A program made the position numbers and the translations under genes. Below the pieces are notes generated by a model. That model saw nothing but the letters and a program-made list of their open reading frames with translations, made no database searches and had not been told where the DNA came from. Shown piece by piece: positions 24,280-37,222 of a stretch of 64,000 bases of DNA (positions within the stretch are counted from its first letter, which is position 1; each line of letters begins with the position of its first letter). Location of the stretch: contig VTFK01000453.1 in NCBI GenBank assembly GCA_009617715.1, positions 1 through 64,000 of the forward strand, in the 5' to 3' direction. This stretch comes from Plectrocnemia conspersa (Eukaryota > Arthropoda > Insecta > Trichoptera > Polycentropodidae).

Positions 24280-26640
24280 CCTCATTTAAATTTGAATTTA
24301 AAATTAATATTAAAAGTTGAAATAATACATTTTTAATATTATTACGAAATACTAATTTTGAGGTTCAAATTTACCCCACTTAGGGATGGGAAGGTTAAGG
24401 TCGTATACTTTTTGATCAGCATATGTACACATAACCACATTTTAAATTGAATAGGCTTTTCTTCAGAGCATTACTCAGATAAATTATTATACTCGTAAAG
24501 CAGTTATATTCAATTTTATTTTTATTTCAAAGAAAGCTTTTAAGCATATAATTTACTAAGAAAGGATTTAATATCAAATTTAAAAATAGAATTATTATTA
24601 TTATGTATTCTTATAGCCCTTTATTATAATTATTTGTCTTACATATTTTTGATACTTTAGTTAGTATTATTAAATTATTTATTAATAAGCATTGAGGTAA
24701 AATTGTGTTACTTTAAAAGCACCATTTTAATATAATTTATCTATAATATATATGTATGAACATGTATTGACATTGATTTTTTTACTAAGTTTATATACAT
24801 TGTTGCTTGGTAATTTTCTACGCCTAATAATTTATTAATAATGCGTCCACCCGTGAAACGTCGAAATTCAATAAAAACACGAAGTCAATATTTTTCAAAC
24901 TCATAAAAGAGTTTACACGTAAATACGTTTTGACACTTTTGACGAGAAATTTTAAAAGAAAATCTTGAGAGGGATAAAATTATAAAAGCATGCATCTCTA
25001 TCTATATAAGTTAGGTACGTCTCACGCCCTTGAAGGAAAATTGATATATAACTTTCAGATTTCTAGTTAGCTCTTCAAGAAAAAAAATTTTACCACTATC
25101 TAAAAAAGATTAATGTTAATATCTCAAAAGTTACTAATACAATGGCATTTAAAAAGTAATTTAATGGCTGTTTTCTAAATTTGTGTCAATTGCATATGTA
25201 TAAAAAATGATATTAAATATTTTCAGTAGCTCATAATACGCATATAAATTTTTCAACAATGGCTTTTTAGCGAACAGTCACGATACGGTCGTACATCATT
25301 ATATCGTACCTTTTGTCCTATTGAGTGCACAAAGTAATGTTTAATATGATATACCGTAAAATTCTATACATATATTTTATGTGCATTTAATTTAATTCTA
25401 CTTGAATATACACGCAACATAAATTTATTGCTTAAGTTCATTCAATTTAATTGTAAAAATAATTTAATTTCAGCCTACATTAGCTTATATTATTTATTGT
25501 AACTATAAAAATAATATTATTACACCATAAATGACTCTTTTAGCTCTGTTCTATTTTCTTCTATTTTTTTTGGGTAACTCGCGTACTCTCGTTAAATGTG
25601 AAATTTAAATTCTCATCCTTGTTATGTATTACATAGAATGTACGAACAATTGCCATAAAAAGATGCTTTAAACGTCCATAAAGATAATTAGAAATTAACG
25701 AAGCAGCAATAAAACATGTTTTTAATTATTATTTCACGAAATCTCACAAAGAATAAAATAATTCTGACATAAAGTGTGTTGTAAAATACATCTCGTACAA
25801 ATTAAACCAGATGTTTTATTTACATTGAATTAATAAAATACATATGCGTAAATAACAGATTACATCCATAAATAATGCTTTAAAGAATTATCACAACATA
25901 GTTGAGATGTTGAGAATAAAACTTTTTATGTCTTTTGTAACGTGAATATTTTATATTAGCGACGTGTACAGAAAAATTTACAAGAAAGGAATTTTATTTC
26001 TTAAGTGTGAAATAGTTTAAAGATAAATATAAGAAATGTTTAAATCTATATATTTGATTTAACATATTAATAGTTTAACGCAAAGTTAATCAAAACTTTG
26101 ATGCATAACTTATAGAAATTCAATTATTATTAAGACATCTTCTCAATTATAAAGTTTGTTAAAGGAATATGGCAATCTACATAAATTTTAGCAAATTACG
26201 CTTTTGCGTGCTAACTAAGCGGTGTCGTGAGCAATTGTAATAAAGCACGGTTTTAAAATACATTATCTCAACAGCCTGAGAGAAGATGTGTGGACCAACT
26301 CTTGTTCCACGAGATGAATGCATTATGTATTCGAACTGAAACACGTAAAGTTATCCAGACTTGTCTGTCATTTGTTCCTGTCTGCATTTATAATTTATAC
26401 GAACATAAATTTGTGTAGTAAAACTTTCACTATTGTGGATACATCTTGTCTTTGAATTTTATGGGAAAAATAATATATTTACTAATAAATATATTATAAA
26501 CTAGCTGTCATACCAGACGCGTTTTATTCCCAATTATCCTTCAATATATACTGACATCACGGTGAAGCGTTAATTTTTTATTTCTATAATAAATTATTAT
26601 TTAATTTGTAACGCTTTTAAATTCAATACAATTTATCTCG
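24280..26640. other. AT-rich DNA, nothing recognised
   Basis: No gene or clear repeat partner was found. CATACCAGACGCGTTTTATT at 26511-26530 follows AAACTAGCTGT and vaguely resembles the TAGCTGTnnCCCGCG ends of common arthropod repeats, but the match is short. Confidence 0.4.
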
Positions 26641-26689
26641 TATCTCGTAGTCATGTCTGCATCTCTCTAAATCTAACCGTCTCCGAAGA

Positions 26690-26790
26690 TCAGTCACAAT
26701 CTGGATTTTTGGAACAAGATTAACGTCAAGTGGGAAGCGGCGGCTAGCTCTGCCTGGTGCGAAATTGGATAAGCCCTCATGTATCTCAAA
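26690..26790 (+). repeat. Interspersed repeat X, fragment
   Basis: AATCTGGATTTTTGGA, then ATTAACGTCAA and GGGAAGCGGCGGCT, then CCCTCATGT match 54015-54120 in order, with GGAAGCGGCTGCTTT also at 53636. It is a short, old fragment of an unnamed family. Confidence 0.45.
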
Positions 26791-27211
26791 TCAGATGTAT
26801 CTGGTAAAAATATTTGATAAATGTACCTAACGGAAGTGTATTCCGAATAGAAGTGTCCGATATACGAGCTTATATGCTGGTCAATGTAAAAGAGATTCTT
26901 TCGTTCTGCCTACTCTCAACTCATAGACTAATTGTTATTCAGCAGCACTACACTCGTAATTCTACCAGCTTTTGCCAATGAAATACTAGTAGTAAAGGCA
27001 CCAAGCAGTTTTAGTTTTGGTTTATTTGTAAATGAATTAATCTAATTCGCCCAAATTTCCGATCGTCAAGTACGTCTGCATACCGAAAAAAAAATTTGCG
27101 CTAAAGACAACCAATATATTTTTAAAATTCATTAAAAAGTTTTGGTATAAATTAAGTACAAACGCGGTAATTATATGTAGTCGCTACAAATCAAATAATT
27201 TTTTAATCTTT

Positions 27212-27524
27212 CATTGTAACCTGACTGCGTTACAACTGGATAAATCTGCACTAACTAGGTACGTCAATCGGACATAATGAATACCTACAAGTAATTTTTA
27301 ATCATCAGACTGAGATTTTGAGAATCGGTGACATCTATGTATACTAATAAATATAATTTAATATGTGTAATATAATTAATATTCAATCCATGTCACTTTG
27401 AAGCTGGGCATAATTTTTAATATTAGTGCATTTTTATAAATAAAAATTCGAGTCTGTTGCCAAGGCTTGAACCCGGAACCTCAGGATTAATAGTCAGATA
27501 CGTTACAGACTGCGCTTTTCCGAT
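27212..27524 (-). mobile_element. tRNA-derived SINE, copy B
   Basis: The minus-strand copy keeps the head boxes (the B box as GGTTCAAGCC), the body blocks AATCGGTGACATCTAT and AATATGTGTAATATAATT, and a shortened terminal hairpin at 27212-27239 in which the loop GCATTAGGCTTACGC has been deleted down to a GCAGTCAG core. Its flanking A/T-rich tail resembles those of copies A and C. Confidence 0.75.
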
Positions 27525-27649
27525 CTTTTTATTATTATTTTTAATTAATGTAAATATTTAATAAAAATAATAATAAAAAAATCAGTATTGATTCTAACTA
27601 TATTTTATAACAATTCAATAATATACTTTCACTGCTTTATATGTTACGT

Positions 27650-28080
27650 GTTACACGTTCAGTTTTGCTCATACCAAAACGGATTACCGCAGCATTTGAC
27701 CTCTATCACATGAGATTAACCAAGTTTGTCCGTGTGTACCTTGAGTTATATTTACTCTATTCCGATTCCATCCCGCCGGAATCGACGACGGGAAAAAACC
27801 GAGAGTGACTTTTATAAGACCCTCGTTACTTATTCATTTTTTCATCGGTCCTTACGGCCCCCGAGGGACCACGGGGCCCTGTCACGCTGACCACACTTAA
27901 CTTTCTACCTAATCAGTATGGCCGGGGTCGACCCGCCGCATTTGGGATGGTCACTTTCACCGTTGCGTCATTTCAGACTGAGACGAAGCTTCCTCGTTCC
28001 TCATTTTGTACGACTGACACTTATTAGCAATGATAATCGGATTTGCAACGAAACTGCAACATGAAAGTGAATCTTCTTTT
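27650..28080. other. Unique moderate-GC island
   Basis: Notably GC-rich for the window, with CCCCGAGGGACCACGGGGCC around 27859. It is not repetitive here and has no frame worth calling. Conserved non-coding DNA or an old element are both possible. Confidence 0.3.
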
Positions 28081-28374
28081 TAATGCCTAACAATACGATA
28101 CTAATTGTAATACACAAAACATTTTATCTACAAGGTAGTTCACTCTTTATTTTTTGAACACATTACATACCGGGAATTAACACAAAATATGTGTTCTTGT
28201 AAAAAAAAACATGCTTAAAAAACGTTTACCACTGTTAAAAATAAAATAAATTGTAAGTATTGAAAAAAATGCAGCGAATTCCAATCTAATTTGTCTACAC
28301 CGCCCATGTATTTATTGTATCCGTCTAAACTGTAACATTGCGGGATATTTACTTGACTTTGTTAGAATCTAGAC

Positions 28375-28433
28375 CAGGGGTATCCAACATGCATGCGGCC
28401 CACGTATCAATTTTGTTATTAATAAAAGTATAA
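28375..28433 (+). mobile_element. hAT transposon 5' terminus remnant
   Basis: CAGGGGTATCCAACATGC followed by ATGCGGCCCACG matches the consensus form of hAT termini of the Charlie type (CAGGGGTnnCCAAC then GGCCC). The element is cut 30 bp later by the TTAA MITE at 28434, and its remainder probably continues after 28723. No matching 3' terminus was found, so the full limits are unknown. Confidence 0.6.
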
Positions 28434-28723
28434 TTAACCGTTTGAATACCATAAGGACGCTAATGTCCACTTATGAACGACGACATGAATGCCGCAGGGA
28501 CGCGGGTGTCCGTTCCTAGTTTTGTATATATTTTTTTTTATGAAATATTTGTTTTGATACGTTTTGTGTATTTTATTGTATAAACGAGGTTTAATTTTGT
28601 TTTAAAAATAAGTAGTGCTTCGACTTAAATTTTCAGAAATATTTATACAACTAATTTTGCCAAAAAAATACTTGGCATATTTAGCGTACACCGCCTAATT
28701 TTTCTTGGCACTAAAAGGGTTAA
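28434..28723 (+). mobile_element. Second piggyBac-type MITE family, complete copy
   Basis: A 282 bp element (28438-28719) sits between two TTAA copies (28434-28437 and 28720-28723). Its ends, CCGTTTGAATACCA and the inverse of TGGCACTAAAAGGG, form an imperfect 14 bp inverted repeat. A subterminal repeat, GGACGCTAATGTCC and GGGACGCGGGTGTCC, lies in the first 80 bp. It is AT-rich and non-coding inside. It differs in sequence from the 17.6 kb MITE, so it belongs to a separate family. It interrupts the hAT remnant. Confidence 0.7.
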
Positions 28724-29145
28724 AGTTTAAGAAAAATGATTACTTCTTAGCATGACTACATTATCTAATAATAAAAGTAGTAAAATGAAAAGGAAAAATA
28801 TATGACAAGAGTGTTTCATAATAAAATACTGACGACTATTTTTAGTTAAAAAATAGATATTATGTTTCATGGCTTTCAAATATTCCTTATACAAAAATTA
28901 AAGATCTGAAAAAATCTTACATCACAACAACTATTTTGAAAAATAAGTTTTCATTCATTTAAAACAAGCTATGTAATATCAAATTAAATTTCTAAACAAA
29001 GCAAATCCTTTTACTGTTGATTCGTCATTGCTGTTACGGATATGGCTCAACTTCTTTTGAAGAATAGTCAACGAATTAAATATTACCAAAGAACTGACTT
29101 CTCTAGTTTTTTCACAGATTTTTACAAAGCAAAAATAGTAACATT
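28724..29145 (+). pseudogene. Possible hAT transposase C-terminal remnant
   Basis: A frame near 28998 reads NPFTVDSS and a later frame near 29098 reads FFTDFYKAKI. These resemble the NPFxVD and FY(K/Q) spacing of BED-finger hAT transposases just before their dimerisation domain. Stops and frameshifts are frequent and the FS...S dimerisation block was not found. It lies downstream of the CAGGGGT terminus in the orientation expected for one decayed element. Confidence 0.3.
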
Positions 29146-29152
29146 AGCTAAG

Positions 29153-29767
29153 CACACACGCACAGATATGTCTGACGGACATCAAAACAGATCTGTCCGA
29201 GCTTCGCCACACACGTAAACTATCTGAACTCGGGCGTAAGTCTTTCGGACGTCAGATTTACGTATTTTTAGGTGATTCTGCATTTCAACTAAAAACAAAA
29301 TATTATGAGGCTCTATCTCTACAGTCTTATAAAAATAACTAAATGTGATTGGCGTCAAAACAATAATAAATTACACGGTTTACAATTATTTTTAACACAC
29401 TAATTTAGTTAACGATATATTATGTGATAAAAAAATGTAAAAAATACATTTTCAACGGTAATAATATTTAGTGACCGATGGGTCGTAAAGTAATAAAACC
29501 TTATTACCAAAATATTATTTTAGACGTTTACCGATGGCGGCAACTTTGGCGCAGATTAATAAAGGCGAGCGAAAATGACCCGGGTCATAAAATCACAAAT
29601 TTTAACAAAAAATACTAGAAGCCATCGGGTGTGGGTGCTCGAAATTACGTGTACGTTTGTTTTGAGTACAGACAGCGGACAGACAAATCTGTGTCTTTTC
29701 TAACCACACACGATCGGATTTGTCCGCCAGGCACCCGCGACGGACAGATCCGCGCGTGTATGGCCAG
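29153..29767. mobile_element. Foldback/MITE with CACACACG-GAT-TGTC subterminal repeats
   Basis: The left end (CACACACGCACAGATATGTC) and the inverse of the right end (CATACACGCGCGGATCTGTC) match at about 16 of 20 positions. Variants of the module, ACACACG then GAT then TGTCnG, recur at least four times, twice at each end, separated by about 300 bp of AT-rich DNA. This is the architecture of a MITE with repeated transposase-binding sites. No target duplication was identified. Overlapping open frames on both strands around 29600-29860 reflect the GC-rich end. Confidence 0.55.
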
Positions 29768-32247
29768 CAAGATTTCGCTTGACTACAATATTTGTCTATT
29801 GCACTTTTTAATGTTACTAAAGTTTTGTACGAATACTTTACTACCATATTTATGTCTTTAAATAAATGTTTCTAATATAACTAATCAATAAACTTAACCC
29901 ATTCAACGCGAAACCCATCATATGATAGGCTCATATGAGTCGGTTTACCAACGCCAATATCACTATATTATAACCACATCATATTGAATACTTATTAACA
30001 AAAAATATTGTATTTCTAGATTTATTTTGATTAAATAAACCCTAATTAATAAAACTGTATATTTTTAAAACAAGAAAATTGTGTTTTTTTAATTTACACA
30101 ATTAAGTTGTTGTGTTTAGATACTTTGGAGTGCTACATTTAAAATATAAAAAATCGCATACTAATAAATACAATAAATATTTAATTTATTGATTTTATTA
30201 TTATTATTAAAAATAATAATCTTAGAAAAATAACTCGTGGTATTTCAAATACAATACTTAATTTTTCTTTTTTTTAAATAATAATTGCAAACCTTATTTA
30301 AAGAAAATAAAAATTCTTTACTTCCAAATCTTTACCAGTCAAATCAATGTAATATCACTATTGTTAAAAAATACCTGAAAAGTCACAAATCAACCTAAGA
30401 TATTATTTTAAAGTTACCATATATTTGATATAGCATCATTATTTTATTACGTATTATTGCTTTTTGAATATCTACATATTATTTTTATTCCAAATTATAT
30501 TGAGTGTTTTCGTAAGTGATTGATATCCCTTTTGATTCGACGAAGGCACTCGAGACAATCAAATTATATTATATTCTCACAAAAATATTAGTATAAATCC
30601 CAATTTAAAGAGATGAGAAAGTATTTTTACATCATCAATTTAATTATATTCGCTCTTATCGTTAATTGCAAAAAATAATTTATAAATCAAGCACGTTCAT
30701 TTTAAATTCAGTATAATTCAAAAAGTCTAATCGTAATAAATGCCACTCCCTTATCTTTTATTTTATTCAGAGGATTGCTTTAGAGAAAATTAAAAATTAA
30801 TGTACATTTCCCGAATCGAACCCATTACATTAATTAATCCCATATAACTACACTTTTCTTTACTATCAATCCTCATTTTACGCTTTGTGCTGTAGGAAAT
30901 TGTGTATGTTTGTAGAAAATTACACTTAACATACGACTCGCTCTTTTAATTTGTACCTTCTGTGATTTATTAATCACTCTGCGGCTACCCTTGTTTACCG
31001 CAAGGGTATAAATTTCGACGAATTTGGCACCTGGGCACCTGCTGAATACTAAATTGGATACGATTGTTTTCTAGCTTAGCATATAAATATTTTTAGAAGC
31101 ACAAAATAAAAATACACAATCGTCTTGCTGTATTTCCATATGAATATTTTCATTTATTTTGCTTCTACGTATTATATTATAGGAAACAATAGAAATTGTC
31201 GCATTGTAAATGTGACAGAAGTAACGATCCGTTTTTCGCAGACAATATACGATTGTGGTTAATACACACGAAAAGAAAAATAAACGATGCGTGCTAAACC
31301 AGCGAAAAGATTTGTATTATATATTATATAATAAGTATTTTTTTGTTTATCAATGCTACGCAACGATTGTTTTCGTTAAGATGTTGTCAACACAGTTGTA
31401 TCCTCTCGTTTTTATCTGCCGTTACAACGGTCGCTCGATACGCTACTTATATATATATATATATATATTTATACATATTATTGTGATCTGTACTTTGACA
31501 ATACATACACCGTTCCAGCCACCGTTCACGCCTTGTAACATAAATCAGTATGTAATATGAAAAATTCGACTCTTACCCTTTCACAAAAAATTACATCATT
31601 TACATACATATGCTATTTATTATTATTCATGAATATTGGTTCTTTGTTTTTAAAAGCTTTACGTTATCCAGTGTAACACTTATTGATGTTTTCTATGACA
31701 TTCAGGGCAAGTGGCTGAATTATATGTAAAAAGAAAAAAATAATCTGATGATTATTTTGAAAAATATAAATATTTCTTCCACTTCAATATTTTATTATCT
31801 ACCTATTAAACTTATGTATACCTTAAATATGAAATTTGTGTGTAATATAAGTGTTACTAAATATGATATTTTATATTATTGCTTAATATTTATTTCTCTA
31901 TTTCATGATAATGATAACAAAAAATGATAATTATAATGTACATAATATTTTTTTACAATCATGTGCTGAATCGTTTTAATTTATTATTATTTTTATCAAC
32001 AACAAAAAATAAGGGATCCAAAACAAATAGTTATGTAGTATATTATTTTTTAACTTTAAACTAGTATTATTTATAATTAATTTCCTAATTTATTAAATTA
32101 TTTCATACAATGTTATAGTAAAATTTTAGCTTAAATATTACTGCATGTTTCGTTCATTAAAATATGCATTTAATTTTTTGTATAAAAAATTCAACCAATT
32201 TTATATTAGAATATATTATAACCATTTTTTCTCTTTTGACGTTTCAG
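29768..32247. other. AT-rich DNA with one possible TTAA-type terminus
   Basis: TTAACCCATTCAACGCGAAA starts at 29894 and is followed by a CATATGATAGG/CATATGAG palindromic stretch. This has the layout of the left end of a piggyBac-like MITE, but no right end was found. A (TA)n microsatellite occupies about 31448-31468. The frame at 31255-31560 spans it and is chance-like. Confidence 0.35.
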
Positions 32248-32334
32248 ATATTCATCGCAGCATCCACGTCAAAAGTGGAGACTTTTTCGCACACCCCTGC
32301 CAGTCGCATACAGCCTGAAAATGGATTCTGAAAG
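32248..32334 (+). CDS. Candidate exon of an unidentified plus-strand gene
   Basis: A pyrimidine-rich acceptor (TCTCTTTTGACGTTTCAG, AG at 32246-32247) is followed by 87 bp of non-AT-rich sequence and a donor, GAAAG then GTATTT, with GT at 32335. One frame is open throughout (YSSQHPRQKWRLFR, then SLKMDSE). It contains an ATG at 32320 in a strong context (AAAATGG), so the exon may carry the translation start, M-D-S-E, after spliced leader sequence. The other two frames contain stops. No neighbouring exon was located, and the next would have to complete a split codon beginning AG. The protein is not recognised. This is the best host-gene signal in the window. Confidence 0.4.
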
Positions 32335-35300
32335 GTATTTGCGATGCTTGTACATATTAAAATACTGATACATGTTACTAGCGCGAGCTTCGAATATTAA
32401 ATTTCCATGTCGAATCATCCTTTCGCAAAATGAAAATTCGGAGAATAAAATGATGGATGGCCAATATAGCGATACGACTTCTTATGGGGTTACGCGTTTC
32501 GGATAACTCTTTTATTCGATTTTCGACGAACGTACTTGTGACCCACCCTTTATACACATAAATCGGTGGATGAAAACGGGAAAAACTGCCGGTGATTTAT
32601 GACCGGTCACCTGATTCAGGTTTTTTTCATCTGTTGAATGCCCGAAACTCTGTTTCAGATTTGTATTTCGAGAATCTGTGATATTTTATCACAAAACATG
32701 TGATATTTAGAAAGATTCAAAGGCCGGAAAATATTTCTAAGGGGTTTTATTGTGCGATTGATTTATTTTATAACTTAGACTTTCTGGATCTCAATGCTTT
32801 TGAACGAGTTTTTTATTCTAATCATGTTTTTTAACTTATTTTTTAATACCGAATTATCTGTTTCGACCTAATTTAAATGGTGATAATTATTCGTTAGTAA
32901 TTTAAATCATAACGTTTCTAAAAAAAGTATTATATGTTTTCATGAAAATGCGTGAAGTTTTCATTTCAACAAATTTAACCAAGAAATTGGAAAATGTTAT
33001 ATCTTTAAAAGTTAATTCTATTTTGAATCACTAAAATAAACATTTAGTAGTGATTTTTTAATATTAATAAAAAACGACTTTTTTAGGATATCTTAATTAT
33101 AACAGTTAAATAAAAATTCCCAACAAAATATTTATTTTTAAATAGTAAAATAACTTTTGGCCTAAAACTTACTAAATTGTCAAAACAACAAAGTAAACAT
33201 CCGCGCGAAACAGGATTTTAAGATTAGGATTGTTGGTAATGTCTTATAAAAATTAAATTAAAAGCGGTTTTATAAATAAGTCTTTACATTTTTTTTTGTA
33301 TTGTTTGTTGTAATTAATTGTAATTAATAATAAATTTTTAAAAAATCTTAAAAGGTATATATTTTATTTAAAAATATATATTTTTCAAATATCGTCACCT
33401 TTAGAAATTTTAAGAAATTAAGTACAACTTATTGATTTTTATTTGCCTTTTATGAGTATAAAAATTAAACAACACAATACTTTTCATTATATTTTGTGTT
33501 ATTTTTAAGAGTTTCATATTAAGTTTAGTGCTAGCTCTTGTTTTTTTGTATATCAAATAAATGTCAATTTTTTTATTTATATATTATATCTATTAAAATA
33601 AAATGTTAGTTAATTTTTATTAAATTAAATTATTGTCATTATTACAAAACCATCCCTGTTTTAAATTATAAAAGTTTTTTTTTTTTTGGCATTTTTTTTG
33701 CAACTGAATTATAATAAACTATTTTAAAAACTAATTTTTAATAAAAAAAATTAAATCAGTTGATTCGTGAAATTATAAAATTTTCTTCTTATTTCTTTAC
33801 CATGAACGTTCCCTATTTCTGGCATTGCTATAAGCAAAAACAAGTTGGTAATGCATTTCAATATTAAATTATTTTTTCGCAATAAAGAATTTCTTCTTTT
33901 ATTGCCCGACGTAATAAGAATGTCACGTCACGCAGACTCTAACGGAAATGGCAGTGTTACTAACCGAGTTAAAAATCGTCTCAATTTTTTACTTAATAAT
34001 GATATAATAATAATTTAATTTATTTTTTCAAAGTATACTAGATTTCACCTTAGCTACAAACCTTTACAAATAGCAACCCTTTTTGCTATCATCGAAGCTA
34101 AATAAGAAAATTATTATTGATAAAAAATATAATATTTAAATATTCAAATATAAACTAAACTTACAATATGACGTTACAAAAAAACAGTATGACATTATGT
34201 ATTCAATGTTCAAAGTTGTATTTTTTTCACCGTTGATGTTCGGAAAAATTTCAAAAGAGAACGCGGACTTTAATTCAATGCCAATTTTTAGCGTAGCGTT
34301 GACAAATATTTTCATTAGCATCACAATATAGTAAAGTGTATATACACAATATAATAAAATGTATACCGTAAAACGTTATTTAGTTTTTGTACAGAAGTCT
34401 CTTTGTACCGTTGAGTTTTTTGATTCGGGATCATTAGGCGTTTGATGAATATATTTACATACATATTTTACAAACAAATAAAAAAAAACGCAAAGAGCAA
34501 CGCATATTAATTTTTATTATACATAGCATCATAATAATTATATAGCATATATATTAAATTTTTTTATTAGTTCATAATAGTATCAATAAAAAAAAATTGT
34601 TCGATAATGATAGAAAAATCATTAAAATAAAATTTAGCGTTCATTGAGATTAAAATGTACATTGGCTATATTTTTCTGAGTTTTTAGCAGTGATTTATGT
34701 GCTCAGTTATTTTTTATTAGTCTTAAAAGAGTATGTGAGTAGTTATTAATTGCTTATCTTAAATAAATTTTATTATCAGTAATAAAACAGAAATTTTAAA
34801 GTATCATCCAGTTATATCAGCCGATAGCAACGTTGTCCCACTTTACCGACACAATAACAACTTATAATAACGATTGCTGTTTAAATAGCGTATAGTTTCA
34901 CATATTCTATGAATAGCTGGTTAAAATATCTCAATTACAGAAAATTTCAGTGAATCGAATTTTTTTTTTGATTGTAGTGATCAGTAATCACCATTAATCA
35001 AAATTTTTCAATTACGATATTGAGTACTGATTACATAGAGTACAGTTCTTAATGTGCAAACAATTCTCCAAAATTGTAAATTACCTTTTTAATTAAGTGG
35101 ATATATATATATATATATATAACAAGTTGGCAAATATAAGCTATATTTTAATTTTTATACTGTATTTTTTATTATTATTATATTCAAGCTCTTTTAAATT
35201 ATATACAAGTAATATTTTTCAATGAAATATAAATATTGCTACAATTCTTTCTGCTGTATTTAAGTAATTACGTTAAAAAAATGTCCTCAAATTATCATTG

Positions 35301-36933
35301 CCTTGAATTTACAACATAAAATTTCTATAATAATGAATCAGAACGAAAGACTAAATTAAATGATAAATTTCGTCTATTGCTGTAATAAACCACAATTTCA
35401 ATAACATCATCCAAAAACGTTCAAGGCCATCACATGGAGACCGAATACCGAATTTTTCAACATAATACCGATTGTTAACTATATTAATGCCTGACTAAAT
35501 TACACGCGGTCACGCTGCATTATGCATTCAATTACATTTAACTTCGGTCACGGACGGTTGTATTATTAAAAGCTCGGCACCGACAAGGTTAAGAACCTCC
35601 GAGGAGCACAATAATTACACTATTCGAAATTCGCCGATCTCGGACCCGAAACTATTACCGTATTTGTGTAAATTCGACTCGGCGAGCACGAGGAAAAAAC
35701 CGCTACGCGAATTATTTAATCTTCCGTGCCGTGCGTGTAGAGAACGCATTATAACAGAGAGGCTAAGAATAGTGCGTTCACAATAGTATGACATTTAATT
35801 ACATCAATACATTTAACATACATGTCATCGAGCCTGTCCCAGAAATAAAATATAATTGAACCTCAAAATAATCTTTAAGAATTATGCTTCTTAATTAATA
35901 ATTTACGGCTTTTCTCTCGATTCCCATTTATTATAAAAAATACAGCCCTATTTTTTGTAGCTTGCTGTAGTCCATAAAAACTATTGTGCATAGCTATTCA
36001 AGAACGGATATATCCACATTTACGATAGAAAAGCTTTAGATCTCAAGCGACAGTCGCATTTCAAAGGTAAAACTTCTCCTGTGTTGTAACTCATAATAGT
36101 TAACAACAAATCTAAGCAAGCATAATTCCATGATATTATCTCTGAATTTCTATTTGTAAAGTATAAAATATATTATTAATAAAATTATCAAACAAAGGTT
36201 CAGAGTCACATAAATTATTATTAAAGATTAACATCGCTTTGTTTGTTGTTTTGGTTGACCTCGCACGTTTGTCATATCAAAAAGTTAGCGAAAAACAAAC
36301 AAAACTCGGTTTTACGCATTGTGCGAAGGTTTGTGCTATTTTCCCATGGGATTACCGAACGTGTCGATCGGCCTTTACAATGTTTTAATTAAAATTCCTG
36401 AATTCCTTATCGGTTTTCTCGACCCTGGAGCAAATGTTGAATGCTTCTTTTGCGGTCTTCTCACATTTTTTTCCATAACGGTTGAAGGTTAAATTATAAA
36501 TAACACGCAATGATAATTGTTCTTTGATAAAACCGATTTCATTAAAATGTTGCATTTTATAAAAATTCGTTGACGTTCGATATATATGTTCGACAAAGCG
36601 CAATATGCTTTTTTTCTGAATTCGCAGCTGCTACGTATCATTAATTTTTACTCTAAATAAGTTTCTAGTTGGTGTTTTTATCCAACCGTTTCAATACAAG
36701 AGTTTATGCTATAAAAAACAGATTTTAATAAAATATGAATAACTGTTTCAACAAGATAAAAATCATTAATTAATATGATATAAAAAAAAATAGAATATAG
36801 CAAATTTGTAAAAAAAAACATATTTTATACTGATACGAGCTGCGGTACCTTATAGCAGTGAGGAACCGACACTTACATTAAAAGCAATTATTATTTTATA
36901 TATATTAAATTTTTATTTTTTTATTAAAGTCTT
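32335..36933. other. AT-rich DNA with a moderate-GC island, no gene
   Basis: If the exon at 32.25 kb is real this is intron or flank. About 32350-32700 and 35420-35770 are more complex and CpG-containing, candidates for conserved non-coding DNA. A perfect (AT)10 microsatellite is at 35101-35120. The minus-strand frame at 36385-36603 has no domain. Confidence 0.4.
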
Positions 36934-37222
36934 CGGTTGTAACCTGACAAGCGTAAGCCAAATGCGTTACAACGGGATTGATCTATAACAACTGGGTAAG
37001 TCAGATTTAATAAAGACCACGAAATCGGTGACATCTATATTAATAATTTTAAATTACTATGTGTAATATGATTTCTAATTAATAGATGTTACCGTAGCTG
37101 GAGACGGTTTTTTAAAATAGCGGTTTTTTTATAAATGAAAATTTTAGTGCCACTGCCGGGGCTCGAACCCGCAACCTCAGAGTTACTAGTCTGAGGCGTA
37201 ACGGACTACGCTATTCCGTCCT
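36934..37222 (-). mobile_element. tRNA-derived SINE, copy C (best preserved)
   Basis: On the minus strand the head has A box TAGCGTAGTCCGTTACGC, an anticodon-like arm CTCAGA-CTAGTAAC-TCTGAG, and a B box GGTTCGAGCCCC. The anticodon loop resembles tRNA-Thr(AGT). An AT-rich body follows with the GGTGACATCTAT/ATAGATGTTACC inverted repeat. The terminal hairpin (36934-36975) has stem CCGTTGTAAC/GTTACAACCG and loop GCATTTGGCTTACGC, then TTAATAAAAAAATAAAAA as tail. At about 290 bp it is full length for the family here, with intact Pol III promoter boxes. Confidence 0.88.

Noticed and set aside
26490..26560. RTE/Helitron-type TAGCTGTnnCCCGCG end
   Set aside because: Only about 10 bp resemble the motif, and the CCCGCGACTTCG core is absent.
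31255..31560. 101-codon frame spanning a TA microsatellite
   Set aside because: Part of the frame is the dinucleotide repeat itself (Tyr-Ile run). No protein character.
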